DNA of 64,000 bases from Chionoecetes opilio (GCA_016584305.1 JACEEZ010013848.1:134501-198500), one strand, 5' to 3'. Shown: positions 42,016 through 54,481, counted from the first letter of the stretch. Notes: generated by a model from the letters alone, not told the origin. Numbers and translations: made by a program.

Positions 42016-43819
42016 CAGTACCCTCCCGAGTTTCGTGCTTGCTTTCTTCCCAAGGCATAGCGCGAAACTCGCGGATCGCGAAATTCGGGTATTGAAAACA
42101 CTGTAAAAAGGCTTATTTAGTCCGGTGCGAGGTGTACCTACTGTATTTTACAGCTTTTAAGACTCACTTTTTCCCCAAAAAAATATCCTGAAAATGCCCC
42201 AAGCCCCTGTCCACCCAGCAGTGAATGGGTATAGGGTGTTAGCCTAGGGTTTGTGACCCGCCTCCCGGGGTGGTGGCTTCGGCCAACACTACGTAGAGGA
42301 GAGAAGAGGAGGGAGGAGAGGAGCTTGAGCTTGAGTTGGGAGTCACCCAGCAGATGCTGTCGGTGAAGCCTTTAGTCCGCCGTTCTCCCACACACATATT
42401 CTGTCCTACGAGCGATACTTGATCGTGATCTTGATATTACAGGTGGCCTATTCTTCATAGGCCAGGCCTTTGAACCGGTGTTGCACAAAATAAGTAACAC
42501 CTCGAAATAAATAGAACCTGACATAGCTCACACCCCTGCCGATCCTTACTTATTTACCACAAAATACTCCTTTGTAAGTGATTAACAAGGACGTGTGTGG
42601 TACTGTGGTTGCTGGAGGTACTGGAGGAGACAGGAGAGAAGAGAGGAAGGCAGTGGAGGTACCGTAGAGAAGGGAGGAAAGCATTAGTGTAGTGATTAGT
42701 TAGTAAGAGCAAGGCATTGAGTGATCTAGCTCTGTACACGTCTTATGTCTATGTTAGTGTGCTTTTATGTATGACAAGGCAGGTGAAGGGATTATCTTGT
42801 TAAAAACTTCCATCTCTGTCTCTCGATTCATCTTCTTCTTGTGACCTTTGACGCTTAGTATCGCTGCATAGGTTATCTTCAAACTTCGTCTGCTTCGTTA
42901 ACAGATTTGTCAACTCTTCCCTTGTCTATTTCACCTGGGATACTAAAACATTTTCATTTGTTTTGGTCTGAGTGATTGAGCTGATGGTTGTGTGACAGTG
43001 TTATACGGCAATAACACCATCACAATGCCTTCCTCTCTTCTCTCCTGTCTCCTCCAGTGCCTCCAGAAACCACAGTACCACACACGTCATGGTTAATCAC
43101 TTATAAAGGAGTATTTTGTGGTAAATAAGTAAGGCACGGAGGGGGTGTAAGGTAAGGTGCTACTTATTTTGAGGTGTTACCTACCATATGCGACACCGGC
43201 TGCTCCTGTAGAGAAAAACACAAACAAAAGGAAAAAAAACAAAGCAAAACTACATACAAGCTATACTAAGCCTATTTTAATACTATACTAAGCAAGAAGG
43301 TAGGAAGATGTGTCCCGTACGTCTCTTATGGGAGGCGGTAGCAGAGTGGTTAGCGTCTCCGAGTGGCGTTCTCGGTGACCCGAGTTCGATCCTTGATGAG
43401 GGCTGTAAAATCCACTTTAAATCTTTCTCCGCACCGTTGAGGGGCCTAAGAACACCCACACGCTGCCCATTAACTCTACCTTCGATTGCGAGTGCATCGG
43501 AGGACACAGGGGGGCGGCATGAGCCCTTAATCACAGGCGTCACTATAGAAATTCTGTGCGCCATCACGGTCAAGGGCCAACCATCACAGCCCTCAAGGGA
43601 ACCTCCAGGGCCTACCATCCCACCCCTGGAGGTCACTGCCTAACGGCGCTGTAGGCACACACACACGCGCACCAAAAAAAAAAAAAAATTGAAACGTGTA
43701 CAAAGCAGCGCGAAACTCGGGGATATAATGCGCGAAAGTCGGGATGGTAAGAATTTAGGACTCAGCGCGAAACTCGAGGATCGCGAAACTCGCATAGCCT
43801 GAAACTCGGGAGGGTACTG
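42016..43819. mobile_element. GAGTTTCGCG element, copy 2
   Basis: Ends CAGTACCCTCCCGAGTTTCG and its inverse. It shares with copy 1 the GCGAAACTCGCGGATCGCGA motif, the CCGTATTTTACGG-type fragment, the GTGACCCGCCTCCCGGGGTG block and the sense SINE at the same relative place. It also has a LINE 3'-end hairpin/tail (42420-42480, inverted). Target duplication is not clear. Confidence 0.85.
43327..43688 (+). mobile_element. tRNA-derived SINE, copy 6
   Basis: The most complete copy: A box TAGCAGAGTGG at 43340-43350, B box GAGTTCGATCC at 43382-43392, then the body and a CA/A-rich tail. The boxes have normal tRNA-like spacing. The head resembles a class II (Leu/Ser-like) tRNA. Confidence 0.88.
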
Positions 43820-45350
43820 TTAATGAGATAAGTAGTGTAATCATAAGTTTGTTAGATTTATATTGTCTCTGTGTCTCGAAGCAGGTGAGCTGCTGACGTG
43901 GCAACACTGATGTGGCCAGTCAGGGAAGGCAGCTATCAGCTGTTTGGGTAGGAGAGTCGTAGAGTGTTGACAGAGGTCGGGAGCTCCTGTTTATAGTGAC
44001 AGTTCAGCAGCTGGGTACATAGCTACAGGGGTATTGACGGATATTTGTTGCTGGAGTGTTCATTAATGGTATCTGATGCTGTTGTTGAAGGATATTGGGT
44101 TGTTCTTCATTTGGTGAGGTTTGGCTTTGTCCTGGCAAGTTTGTTGACGTTGAGTGCTGTCAATTGGAGAGTGTGGAGGCCACAACGAATCAAGGTAACG
44201 TGTTGATATCATTACATGTATATCTGAATCTACAATTGTGTATTTGTTGATGGTGATTGCCAGTAGTTTATCAGGTACTGTATATAATTTCAGTAATCAC
44301 TGGATCACACCAAACTGCACATCACACCCAGCCACACACACCACACTACACATCACACCCAGCCACACAACAAAACCATATACAGCTATACCACAAAAAA
44401 ACCAACACTACACATACACTTACACTACATCATAACCCACCCACAACACATAACCACATCACATCACACATCACAACTATATAGACACAACAACCCATAT
44501 CACACTCAGCCAGACCGCACAGCCACACAACCCATATTATCACACCCATGACCATAAAGTGACAAACCTTGCCCAAAAAACAGTACCACACAGTGTAACG
44601 TAATCAACTGACGTACTTGACAGTAGCTGAGTCTGTAGCTCGCCGCTGGCGTCTCTGCCCAATACTTGTCGGAAACAAGTCAGCAGACAGTACGTGTGTC
44701 ACGTGTGAGAACGATTAGGCGGCGGCTCATGTGTTCAGATACAAGCATTGGTATGGTCATCAGCTTCAAACGCATTCATAATGTTCGTTTATTAAATATA
44801 GCAATAAAAGAGCGTTATTGCTAGCAATTCTAAATAAATTATTGTCATGTAAATAAAAGGTAAATATTATTATGTTTCATCTTGGCAGTTTACTGGTTTC
44901 CTCAACTGTAACAATTATGGTATAGAGTTGAAAAATCACCTGTCACCTTGCGGGCCATGAGTTTGACACCCCTGCTTTAAGAAATCAGTGGAACAACTGG
45001 GATGCCGTCTATCGATCCACTGGGCCCACACTCGCTGGGCAGCACTGTACGGTTGCTACACTCACCACGCACAGGCTCTGAACGGGTCACAAGGGACATG
45101 TGAATATTCCCTTTCATACTCTCAGCTGCTTATCATGCAGATCTCTTTTTTTCTTTATTTGTTTTGCTCTTATTGAATCATGGTTTATTTGTTTTGTTTT
45201 CTTTACTGATGAATCTAGAATTATCGTATAATATCGTACGATATGGTTAAATTATCGTACAAAACGTACGATAATGAAAAACACTCATACATCGTACCAA
45301 GGGTAAAATAATAGTATATGTACGATAATTATCATACGGATGGCAACACT
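43820..45350. other. Rest of the hAT-type element; no gene seen
   Basis: Contains a CACA-rich stretch (44300-44560). GAGTTTGACACCCCTGCTTTAA at 44959-44980 resembles the end of a different hAT element. No supported coding region. Confidence 0.5.
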
Positions 45351-45463
45351 GAGTCAAGGTCGTCAGACTCGGTGATGTCCATATCAGAGTTACTTGGGAC
45401 ATCGACTGTGATCAGACTATCAGACTACATCTTGTCGCTTGTGACTAAATGTTCGCTAAAGCT

Positions 45464-45765
45464 ACGTCCACACTAGGCATTACGATGCGCATTATAATGC
45501 TGGAACTCGATTTTTGTTGAGTGATGCTGGGGGCAAATCTAGCGTGGGGCATTTCTGCAACGTAATGCGCGCATCAGTAGCCGTAGCCGTCTGGCTCTCT
45601 CTGGTACAAGTCAGCCAATGTTATGATTCAGTAAACTCCCGCCCGCATCATGTGCTGCGGGAAGTAATGTGCGCATCACGTCAACACTAGTGTGGACACA
45701 CATCCGTTCTGCATCACTTCCTGCATCACATGATGCGCATCGTAATGCCTACAAGATGTACACAC
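45464..45765. repeat. Inverted-repeat element built on GGCATTACGATGCGCAT
   Basis: TAGGCATTACGATGCGCAT at 45474-45492 is mirrored at 45733-45751. Several further ATGCGCAT/GATGC motifs lie between. Looks like a small MITE. The target duplication was not resolved. Confidence 0.6.
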
Positions 45766-46379
45766 GGTAGCGTGTGGCATCACTGACAAGCGGTCCGGCA
45801 GCTTTGTTGATCAACACGTCTTTGTTAGTAAACGGATTGTCCCTCGTAAACAGACTGTTGCTCACACGACACCGGGAACAGACCAAAGTTTTCTGCTTCT
45901 CATTCATCATCTTCATCATCAATATTCTGATTCTGTACATAATCAGGATCAGCATCACTATCATCAGCACTAATATCGCTGTCCATGCACCACTCATGAT
46001 CAATAATTTCTGCCTCACCACAAATTATTTCGTCCTCAATTTTTGTTTGTGTGAGCAAGGCGAGATGATGCGCACTCGTCTTGGTGATGTATGGGGGTTA
46101 CTGACTCACTGAGGGACAGTGGAGGGGGTGGGGGGTACCGTGGTGGGCGTCCCATCTGTCAGAGTGGCTGGAAACTGTAGGACAAGCCACCGGACTCTCC
46201 CAGGAACATAATAACTACCGTGAGCAGAATTTTCAAATCCGTATGTGGCGGGAAATTAAAGAACGTACTAGAACTTTGTTGCTCACAGATAAGGCCCTCT
46301 GTGATGACGTACTAGTAGGCTGTTGACCACCTACGGATTAAAAGCAAAGAAATTACAGCTAAGTATTAATTATCCGACC

Positions 46380-46690
46380 TTGGGGGGACCGAAGGTAGGT
46401 CGGATAATTGGAATAGTCGGATGTTCGGATATCACAGTAACCATAAACGTAAGGACAAAATGGTATATAACATAAAAGATGCAGCTCTTGAAGGCCGATC
46501 CAGTGGTATACGCGAAAGTAAAATTCATGGATAAATAAAGCCACAAATCAATGTTTTCTAAAAACTAAAAAAAAAAACTAAGTAAAATAAATGGCCAAAA
46601 CAAGACACAATGTGGTGGTGAAAAAAATCGGTTGTTTGGACAAGTCGGATGTTTAGAGGTCGGATGTTGGGAATTTGGCTGTATACATAA
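46380..46690. repeat. Pogo-like fragment with GTCGGAT motifs
   Basis: AGGTCGGATAATTGGAATAG near 46393 and AGTCGGATGTTTAGAGGTCG near 46640, then GGCTGTATA, recall pogo/Tigger-type ends. Complete ends are not visible. Confidence 0.4.
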
Positions 46691-46839
46691 AACATTAACA
46701 GCAATATAAAAGACAACAGATAATAGATAACAGATGTTATTTACCATGAATTATTTAGAGTTAGGTGCCGATGTAATGCATAATACAAAGAAAAACAAGC
46801 TGGGGCAACAAGGTGGTGCCAAAATGCTGCCAAAATGCT

Positions 46840-47275
46840 GCCAAAATGGCCGTCAGATGTAAATATCACCCCCCTCCCGCTGCTGCTCTCCACTGTAAAA
46901 CGTCTGATATCTCGGGTCTGCCGCTTCACCTGGGATACCTCGCTAGGCAACACCCTCCGTGCCACCACCATGGGTCATTACTGCTCAGACTCCTCCCTGC
47001 ACCCATGGATAAGAAAAACATCCCGCTTCATGGATGTCTTCCTCACCCACCTGCGGGCTGCCGCCACACAACACTCACGTCCCACCTGCACCGCCTGCAC
47101 CTCTCACCAGACCCGCACTGCCCCTGGTGCAGGAACGTCCCAGAGTCGATTGAGCACTTCCTGTTCCACTGCCTTCGCTTCCATTCCCACCATCAACTTC
47201 TATGCAATCAGCTTATCACACCGAAAGTCACCACCTTTAACCTGCCCACTCTGTTCAGTCTGCTGACCGCTGTTG
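46840..47275 (+). pseudogene. LINE ORF2 C-terminus with zinc knuckle
   Basis: A jockey/R1-type ORF2 end, read in two frames. The frame from 46813 has SHLHRLHLSPDPHCPWCRNV followed by PESIEHFLFHCLRFHSHH (C-x2-C...H-x4-C) and TFNLPTLFSLLTAVAG. The preceding part (SRVCRFTWDTSLGNTLRATT) is in a neighbouring frame. Same family as the captured segment at 27734-28099. Truncated at both sides. Confidence 0.75.
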
Positions 47276-47639
47276 CCGGCAGCCGACTACAGACAGAACA
47301 GGGAAAGAACGGAGATGATAACAGTAGTGAAACGTGAAATAGGAATAAACAGTTGGAAGTTGATGATGGAAGGGAGACAGAAAAATGGTGATGGAATTTT
47401 TGCTGGGACTATTATTGATAAAATGAATAGTGAAACAAAGAGAGTGTTAAAGTTTTCTTTGAAGACGTCAGCACTCGTCTCACCAAAAATTAATTTGAAG
47501 CGCCAAATTTTGATTCTGGTACCATATCAAACCTATCGCCAATACTGTGTTTGGCCAAGCTGGAACTCGCCAAATGCGAGGGACCACTGTAGTGTAATCC
47601 CAAACTGTCTTTTATACTTCCTTTCTTCTTGCACCTAAA

Positions 47640-48140
47640 AGATCCCAACACTTTCTATCCTTGTAAGCCCCTTTCTCTTGTTTCTTCCTCCATGCTTCCA
47701 TACTTATGCAGTATGAAACTAAGTTGTTTAAATTCTTCATTTTTTTTCCACAATCTGTCCATTTAAACATATTTCAGACAGAACAGGCCCCACGTTCTTC
47801 TTATTTTTGAATCTACAGAAAAGTTACTTTACTATTATCAAATACAATCCCTTTACTTTCGTTCACAATGCTTTTGACCTATCATGAACAATATTAAAGT
47901 CAATAACCAATTATGTAATATTATTGTGAAATTATATTTTTATACGCATCATGTATTGCACCACATTATGTTCATCTGAGGAGGCTGGATATCTTCCTCG
48001 TCTTAAATGGTTAATGCTGCTGTCAGCATACATGGTCTCATTTGTAAATCCTTTTTCCTTTTTATTCTACAAGTATCACGGTCATCTGCACACAGCATTA
48101 TTTTAATTTATAGATAGATTCCATAGAGTTTGCTTTACAG
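47640..48140. other. No gene seen
   Basis: A/T-rich intron sequence. Confidence 0.5.
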
Positions 48141-48142
48141 TA

Positions 48143-48920
48143 CAGGGAGGTCCCGTTATACGAGCATTCGGTATACGAGAATCCGATGATACGAGATGTG
48201 TAAATTAGGGTCTATTTTCAATATACGAGATCGAAAATCCAATGATGCGACATTCAAACTGGGGTGAGTAAAATTATCAAGTTCAAAATGCGTGCCCTAC
48301 CACTCCCAGGCTGGACAAAGGGGGATTTGGTTGACCCCAGTGAAGTCACCCCTAGCAAGCCGTGACCTGAAGGGTTAATTAAGCATATGGCGCGGCCTGA
48401 CATTTAGGGTTAATTAGCAGGTGTGCGGCCCCAACCTTGGGACCGCAGTCAGGTCACCCCTAGCAAGGCGTGACCTGAAGGGTAATTAAGCATATGGCAC
48501 GGCCTGACCTTTAGGGGTAATTAGCAGGTGTGCGGCCCCAACCTTGGGACCGCTACACTACCTTCTTTTATATCACGCGGCGTCCCCTACATTACAACGT
48601 CATTTTTGCTTGTTATGCATGTTTTATGTTTAATTAATGTGCAGTTATGTTATTTTGTGTGCTATTTTCTCTTTCAGAATGCTTTTTCTACAGAATAGGT
48701 AGTACAGTGTGGGTAATGTAGACGCTGTGTGTTTGTTGTGTTTGCTATAGTTTATTTTAGCTTGAAAAACATTTTTTTTTTTTTTTTTTTTTTTTTTAAT
48801 TGATGGGGTCCTGGAACCAAACCTATATTTTACCATTAGTTATGTGTTTCGTTATACGAGATTTCGCTTTACGAGTATGCCAGGTGGAACCTAACTGTTC
48901 GTATCTTCGGGACCTCCCTG
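48143..48920. mobile_element. pogo-like element CAGGGAGGTCCCG, copy 2
   Basis: TA at 48141-48142 and 48921-48922. Same ends and internal repeat (two units) as 24685-25544, plus a T run at 48773-48797. The two copies are close in sequence. Confidence 0.92.
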
Positions 48921-49130
48921 TATACTAAATTCTTGTATATCAAAGATAATGATGCGTATGTAGGTTACACGAGGATTTGTTCCCGAACACCAACACCACC
49001 AATTCATGACAAATGTATTAGTTTTCTAACAAGGATAGGCATACATACAAACAACAATAGTCATTTAACTTTTAAAGTTCAGATTATTCTACATTTCTAA
49101 TAATGCCCAGAATGAGGAAAACTGACTTAA

Positions 49131-49404
49131 GGACGTCACTCCGCTTTAGAGGAGCAAAAAAAAAAAGGTGAAAATTTGGGAAAACTTGGTAAACATCAGC
49201 CTGATGTGTTGGTAGTACCATCCCGAAAGATTGCTGTCATTTGACCATTTTTTCTATTTTTAATAAATAGTATATGTACTTTCGTTAGGCTGGCAATGAT
49301 TTGTTTACATATGACGTAATAGCACGTGGGCAGCTCATTTATAATATTTTTTCACTTTTTTTTCTTGGTTTTGCTATATTTTTTTGTCTGAAGAAACAAA
49401 AAAA

Positions 49405-49459
<55 letters not shown>

Positions 49460-49993
49460 TAAAACTTTGACGGCCGTTTCGTTTTTGCCTAAGATAATGT
49501 CATTCAAACTCTTACTACTCTGGCAATTCTTGTCCGATTTGCATCAGTTTTTTTTTTTTATTTGAAAGCTGACACTTTTTTCTATGTCTTGGACTGGTCA
49601 AAGGTCTGGTAAGTTGAATATTTGACTTTATATTGAAGTTTATGTTATTACGTGGGTGAAATACGAGGGAAAACATTTTGAAAATCGAACAAAGCATACA
49701 TAACCAATGAACCTACACCAGAAAAAATCTGTCCAAGTTTGGCACTATGCCCAATATTTTTCATAAAAAAATAACCAAGGCAGAACTCCTAATAGCTAGT
49801 GACTAGTAGCGGTATGAATAATTGACTAATATCGCAGACAAATTCAAATTAATTATTTTTATGTCTTGTATTTATTTATATAATTTAATGAAACTATCTG
49901 TATAAGTACCATCATGTGCACAACATTGAGTAAAACAATTAGCATCATAGCTCAATTAGGGGAAAATGTTGAATCGTAAGCGGAGGGACGTCC
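49131..49993. mobile_element. TTAA-flanked element with GGACGTCMCTCCGCTT ends
   Basis: TTAA at 49127-49130 and 49994-49997. The left GGACGTCACTCCGCTT and right (inverted) GGACGTCCCTCCGCTT ends differ by one base. It contains an AAT microsatellite (49408-49460). 863 bp and non-coding. The TTAA target fits a piggyBac-type mechanism. Confidence 0.85.
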
Positions 49994-49999
49994 TTAAGC

Positions 50000-50963
50000 A
50001 TCAGCAAAAAGAATAACCTAGAATCTAGATACATGCTGGTGTCAGCAGATTTTATTATATGTACCTTTATTTATTTTATTTTTTATTTTTTGCTTGCATA
50101 AATGGTCTTGAAATATCATATAGTGATAATGTCAAATGCAAAATGATGATAGTACTCACAGGCTTATATTTGTTGAGCAATGACCGCCAGTGGGCATGGA
50201 TGGTGTGCCTGAAAGTAATCGCGTTGTGACCGTAAAGTTTATTTCCACTAGGAAGGGAAATGATTTTGTCTATATACCGCTAATTTTCACTGTTTCATCA
50301 TTTTCAAGTGCAGTACACCTTTATATACAAAACTTTAATGATGTGATGCTTTTTGTTGCTCGCAGTTTTGTGCATCACCCACATCATCACCAAGTCTTGT
50401 ACAGTATGATGGTCAATGAAAGACAATGCTATACCCTAAACGTATGCAGTTGGGCTGCCAACGGTCCCCAAGCAATGAGCTCTGTAGCAAGGTTAAAGGA
50501 GGAGGGAGGATGTATGGGAGACTCAAAGTCAACCCATAATGAGAAAAAAGAAACGTAGCGTAGAGCGAGACAATGACTCATCACAAGGCCCTTATAATGG
50601 GGCCCCAGTATTGCCCCAACCACTGTGTAATATTGTCCTATCTTGGGATAATGTATGGAAACCTCTTAGCCCACCCAGCACAAATTGCTAATGGATTGTA
50701 ATTCTAATAATTGGCGTGTCGATACCCAGGGGAAAAAAGTTTCACGGCTTTAAATTTATACCGTTGATGCCGTGCAAGTTAAAAGTATTTTCTTTCTTTG
50801 TTTTTTCTACATTTTGAAGCACTGAAGGAATACTATCTGAAAAATCTACATATAATGATGATGATACAGTTGAACACCTCTAACTCGGACTATATGGGTT
50901 TGAGACTGTCGGAGTTATAGGAAATACATTTTTACTGCCTTGGAAAATGTGATTTTCACCTTA
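50000..50963. other. No gene seen
   Basis: A 122-codon frame at 50190-50558 has no recognisable features. CAGTTGAACACCTCTAACTC at 50869-50888 after a TA resembles a single Tigger-type end. Confidence 0.45.
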
Positions 50964-51733
50964 CCGTAAATAGCGACCAGTCGTACAAGTCGACTAGGCG
51001 TACAAGTCGACCTCAAGATTATTATCTCAAGATTACGGGTTAGGCCTATACTTGCCATATAAGTCGGCCCCAAAAATACGGTAGGCCACTGGTAGGCCAA
51101 AGCTTAAATGTGGATAGGCTACGGTACGATATACAGTAACCTTTCGCAAAAACATATAACACCACACCACTTATATGAAGATATGAATCTTTACTATAGG
51201 TCCGCGTCTTGTTTTCACTTGAAAAACACCATAGTCCCCTGATAGTACCGCTACATACTGTATATTATAGTAAAACGCGGTAGTATGACTGGACTGCACT
51301 TACCGGTGCCCTCCGCGACATTGGACTGTTCTGGAAGTGGCACATATTGTACATATTGTAGTTGTCTGACTGGCCGCTTGGGTTCAGTGGCGTTCCAGTC
51401 AGTGTTTACAATCTGTGTATCAGCTGTTGGAAGCAGCCTATGGTTTTGTGTTGATATAAACTGAATTTTTATTATTATTTTATTATTTATATATTAATCT
51501 GTGTGTTAAATATGTTAAGTAAGTTCACCGAGCACAAGTTTTAGTTGGAAATATTTGTGGTAACCTGTTGGAGTTACAGTAAGTGGTGTACAGCTATTGC
51601 TAGTAGTGCTGATCCACTTGTTTGCCACTCGGTGGTAAAGGTTCGCATTTTATCCTAGCCGTATAAATCGACCCCTAGTTTTGGAGAGATTTTTTCAGGC
51701 TCAAAGAGTCTACTTGTACGCCGCCATTTACGC
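50964..51733. mobile_element. MITE-like element, CCGTAAATGGCGGCG ends, copy 2
   Basis: The ends are CCGTAAAT... and GCCGCCATTTACGC, with TA at 50962-50963 and 51734-51735. The interior (GGTTCAGTGGCGTTCC, ATATTAATCTGTG) matches copy 1 at 7119-7766. Confidence 0.85.
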
Positions 51734-51786
51734 TAAGTGGATCGTCCGATAAAGATATTGAATAAAATCGGGAAAAAATTATAATG

Positions 51787-51892
51787 CACACAAACCTTGA
51801 TTTCCCGGATATCGGATTTGCCGGATAAAATCCGAGGGTCGGGGATATGTCAGAGTCCACAGACAATTTATTTATTTATTTATTTATTTATT

Positions 51893-51947
<55 letters not shown>

Positions 51948-52998
51948 CGTTGAAATGCCTGGTCCTGTTCGTAAATTGACAAAGTTGTCCGGCGGTCCGA
52001 GCGTCTCCTGTCACCCCTGGTCAGTGTACGCGCCTCCCGCTAGATGGCAGCCTGCTCAGCGGTCGTATTGTTTACATTTGGGCACACGACACTCACGGTT
52101 CACCTGCACAGCCTCCGTCAGTCCCCTGACTCCCACTGCCCCTGGTGCAGGAACATCTCTGAGACTATTGAACACTGCTGCCTCCCGCCAGGTGGCAGCA
52201 TCCAAAGCGGTCGTATTGTTTATATTTGGACACACGACACTCACGGTTAACCTGCACCGCCTCCGTTAGTCCCCTGACCCCCACTGCCCCTGGTGCAGGA
52301 ACGTCTCTTGAGACTATTGAACACTTTCTGCTGCCTCCCGCCAGGTGGCAGCATGCTCAGCGGTCGTATTGTTTACATTTGGGCACACGACTCACGGTTC
52401 ACCTGCACCCCCTCCGTTAGTCCCCTGACTCCCACTGCCCCTGGTGCAGGAACGTCTCTTGAGACTATTGAACACTTTATGCTGCCTCCCGCCAGGTGGC
52501 AGCATGCTCAGCGGTCGTATTGTTTACATTTGGGCACACGACACTCACGATTCACCTGCACCGCCTCCGTTAGTCCCCTGACCCCCACTGCCCCTGGTGC
52601 AGGAATGTCTCTTGAGACTATTGAATACTTTCTGCTGCCTCCCGCCAGGTGGCAGCATGCTCAGCGGTCGTATTGTTTACATTTGGGCACACGACACTCG
52701 TGACACGGTTCACCTGCACCGCCTCCGTTAGTCCCCTGACTCCCACTGCCCCTGGTGCAGGAACGTCTCTTGAGACTATTGAACACTTTCTGCTGCCTCC
52801 CGTCAGGTGCCAGCATGCTCAGCGGACGTAAAAGTCCGCGGCGGGGTAGTTGATATTTGCGGTTGCCGGACAGTAAATACTAGAGTAGGATTAACGTCCG
52901 GGGGTGGGTAATGGCATCGGGCTGTTGCGATTCCCGGACTTTTGCAGTTCCCGGACCAGTGCTCCCCCCTATTAGTCCGGGAAAACGAGGTTTGTGTG
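51787..52998 (+). mobile_element. CACACAAACCTCG element, copy 1, with LINE-derived tandem array
   Basis: Ends CACACAAACCTTGATTTCCC (left) and inverted CACACAAACCTCGTTTTCCC (right). TA follows on the right; the left flank is TG, probably a mutated TA. Next to the left end are GCCGGATAAAATCCGAG and a T run of about 50. The centre is an array of about 152-bp units (52030-52830). The right part is a CGGTTGCCGGACAG block. No transposase. Confidence 0.88.
52030..52835 (+). repeat. Tandem array of about five 152-bp LINE-derived units
   Basis: Each unit contains CTCAGCGGTCGTATTGTTTA (near 52056, 52206, 52357, 52509, 52661) and CACTGCCCCTGGTGCAGGAA. In one frame each unit encodes the LINE zinc-knuckle start (HCPWCRN-type). 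Because the unit is not a multiple of three, the frame shifts every repeat. Confidence 0.93.
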
Positions 52999-52999
52999 T

Positions 53000-54149
53000 A
53001 TTTGAAAAAATTCTCTGAGGTATGGCATGGCCCTTAGCAGTATTGTATTAGTGTTTTAGAGCCAAATTCCTATTATTAACTAGTAACTATAGCTGATTTT
53101 GCCCCCCCATTTCTTGTTAGCATTGAGTATAGTATGTGAAAATTCCTACAAAAATTTTTCTAACTCAAAAACCAGCAAAAACTGAGTACAGCTGTCCATG
53201 TCTAGTGCTGTCTGGTATCTTTTCACGGAAGACTAGAGTGGTGGTGGACTGTTGCGTTGCTCCTGCCACGTCTGGTCTTGCCTTCTACTCCAGCCATTTT
53301 TACAGTAGTTTCTCGCTGTCTTTTGACTGCTTAGCCATGCCTCGCCCTTCAAAGCGAAAGATTAGAATGATATTCACTTCACTTCACTATATGATATTTG
53401 CATGAGGATAGCTTCAGAGATGAAAAGGCAAGCAAACAAAAATAATAAATGAATAAATGAAAAATAAATATACCCAAAAAAAAATTAATAATAATACTTG
53501 CACTTTTGAGAGAGGGGGAAGGGGGACTAGGAGCATGAAAAACTGTTCTCTAAACAAATGGGTTTCTTTGAAAGATGTGACATAATGAAAAAAAAGGTAT
53601 ATCATACTTGAAATTCCCTCAAAATGTATGATACATGTCTGCGACTCATTGAAAGACTGTCGGCCCATATCTCAAAACAAGGTTTATGAGGTTTCAAAAG
53701 TCAATATCTGAGCCAATTTTTTATTAATATTTGTGAAACAAAAGCTAGAAGCAAGATAAATCATTGTTTTTTAAACTAATGGGGAGGTTTTTTTCATATT
53801 TATGAACAGAAGTTTTTTTCTTATTTTTTCTTTTCTTTTTTTAATAAGAAAAAACATTAAAAGAAAAAAAATGTATCACTCCATTGTTTTGAACATCAAC
53901 AATACATCTTTCATCCATACTTGTTTGAAAACTAATGAGAAAATAATAATGGAGAAATAGGATTTTTAACATTTTGAGGGGGAGGGAAATGGGGCAAGAA
54001 AGGGGATGGAGAAGGGGTTTGCGGCATAATGGTGATGTATGTAATGCCACTAATTCATGTTATAAATTTCACAGGTATTCAATGAAAATTAATGTCTATG
54101 GCACAGTCAGTATTTTGCCGGATGCTCCCCTAAAGAGTTAAGATTAAAT
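53000..54149. other. No gene seen
   Basis: A/T-rich intron sequence. The frame at 53136-53405 ends in MPRPSKRKIRM, but has no other recognised feature. Confidence 0.45.
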
Positions 54150-54480
54150 TTCAATGAGTGCAAGATAAATTGACACTATTTCTTGCAGTTTGATGCTGAA
54201 ATATCTGATGGTCACTCCAAGCAATTTCATAACAGATGAATATATCTGTGCTTTCATCAATTATTATGCTGTACTTTACACCACCTATGTCTTCCCACAA
54301 GCTATCAGTGAATTGAGGTGCCAACACATTTACAATCATATTTTTGCACTTGTTCCTGTGTAACTAAATTTGTTAAGCCAAAGTACCCACAAGTACAAGT
54401 ACTGGACAGGATGGAATCACGAACAGCCATTCGTAAACAATTCGTATAAAAAACAGCATTAATATTGGCAAATGTTTTCA
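54150..54480 (-). pseudogene. hAT-like transposase fragment, antisense
   Basis: The minus-strand frame 54339-54151 has VNVLAPQFTDSLWEDIGGVK followed by YSIIIDESTDI, the Asp-Glu-Ser-Thr-Asp block typical of hAT-like transposases of the DUF4371/ZBED type, and continues as LLGVTIRYFSI in a shifted frame. It is decayed and lacks ends. It abuts the NAT10 exon acceptor at 54481. Confidence 0.62.
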
Positions 54481-54481
54481 G

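Larger units (their letters stand above)
40961..45351. mobile_element. hAT-type element with perfect 8-bp TSD, containing nested elements
   Basis: The ends CAGTGTTGCCACCC (left) and CAGTGTTGCCATCC (inverted, right) are flanked by the perfect duplication AGTCAAGG at 40953-40960 and 45352-45359. Subterminal regions share ATTATCGTAC-type motifs. The interior holds a Tc1-like element and a GAGTTTCGCG element. No hAT transposase was recognised. Confidence 0.92.
39794..47589. mobile_element. Possible Tigger-like element, CAGTGGTCCCTC ends, enlarged by nesting
   Basis: The left end CAGTGGTCCCTCATGTTTGG at 39794 and the inverted right end CAGTGGTCCCTCGCATTTGG at 47589 are each next to TA, and both continue with GGCCAAAC/TAGCCAAAC-like motifs. 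They could bound one element that later received the hAT element and others, or be ends of two separate relics. No transposase of its own was recognised. Confidence 0.5.

Noticed and set aside
43327..43400. Possible functional tRNA gene
   Set aside because: The A and B boxes are good, but the same head is attached to a SINE body in several copies and no complete cloverleaf with an acceptor stem is apparent.
45749..46021. 90-codon minus-strand frame with a hydrophobic stretch
   Set aside because: The hydrophobic part comes from an ATCATC-type repeat whose other frame is Asp-rich. Neither frame has recognised homology.
50190..50558. 122-codon frame on the + strand
   Set aside because: The sequence composition is like the surrounding intron, and no motif or repeat match was recognised.
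53136..53405. 89-codon frame ending MPRPSKRKIRM
   Set aside because: A basic ending alone is not enough; no domain, no splice support and no second copy seen.
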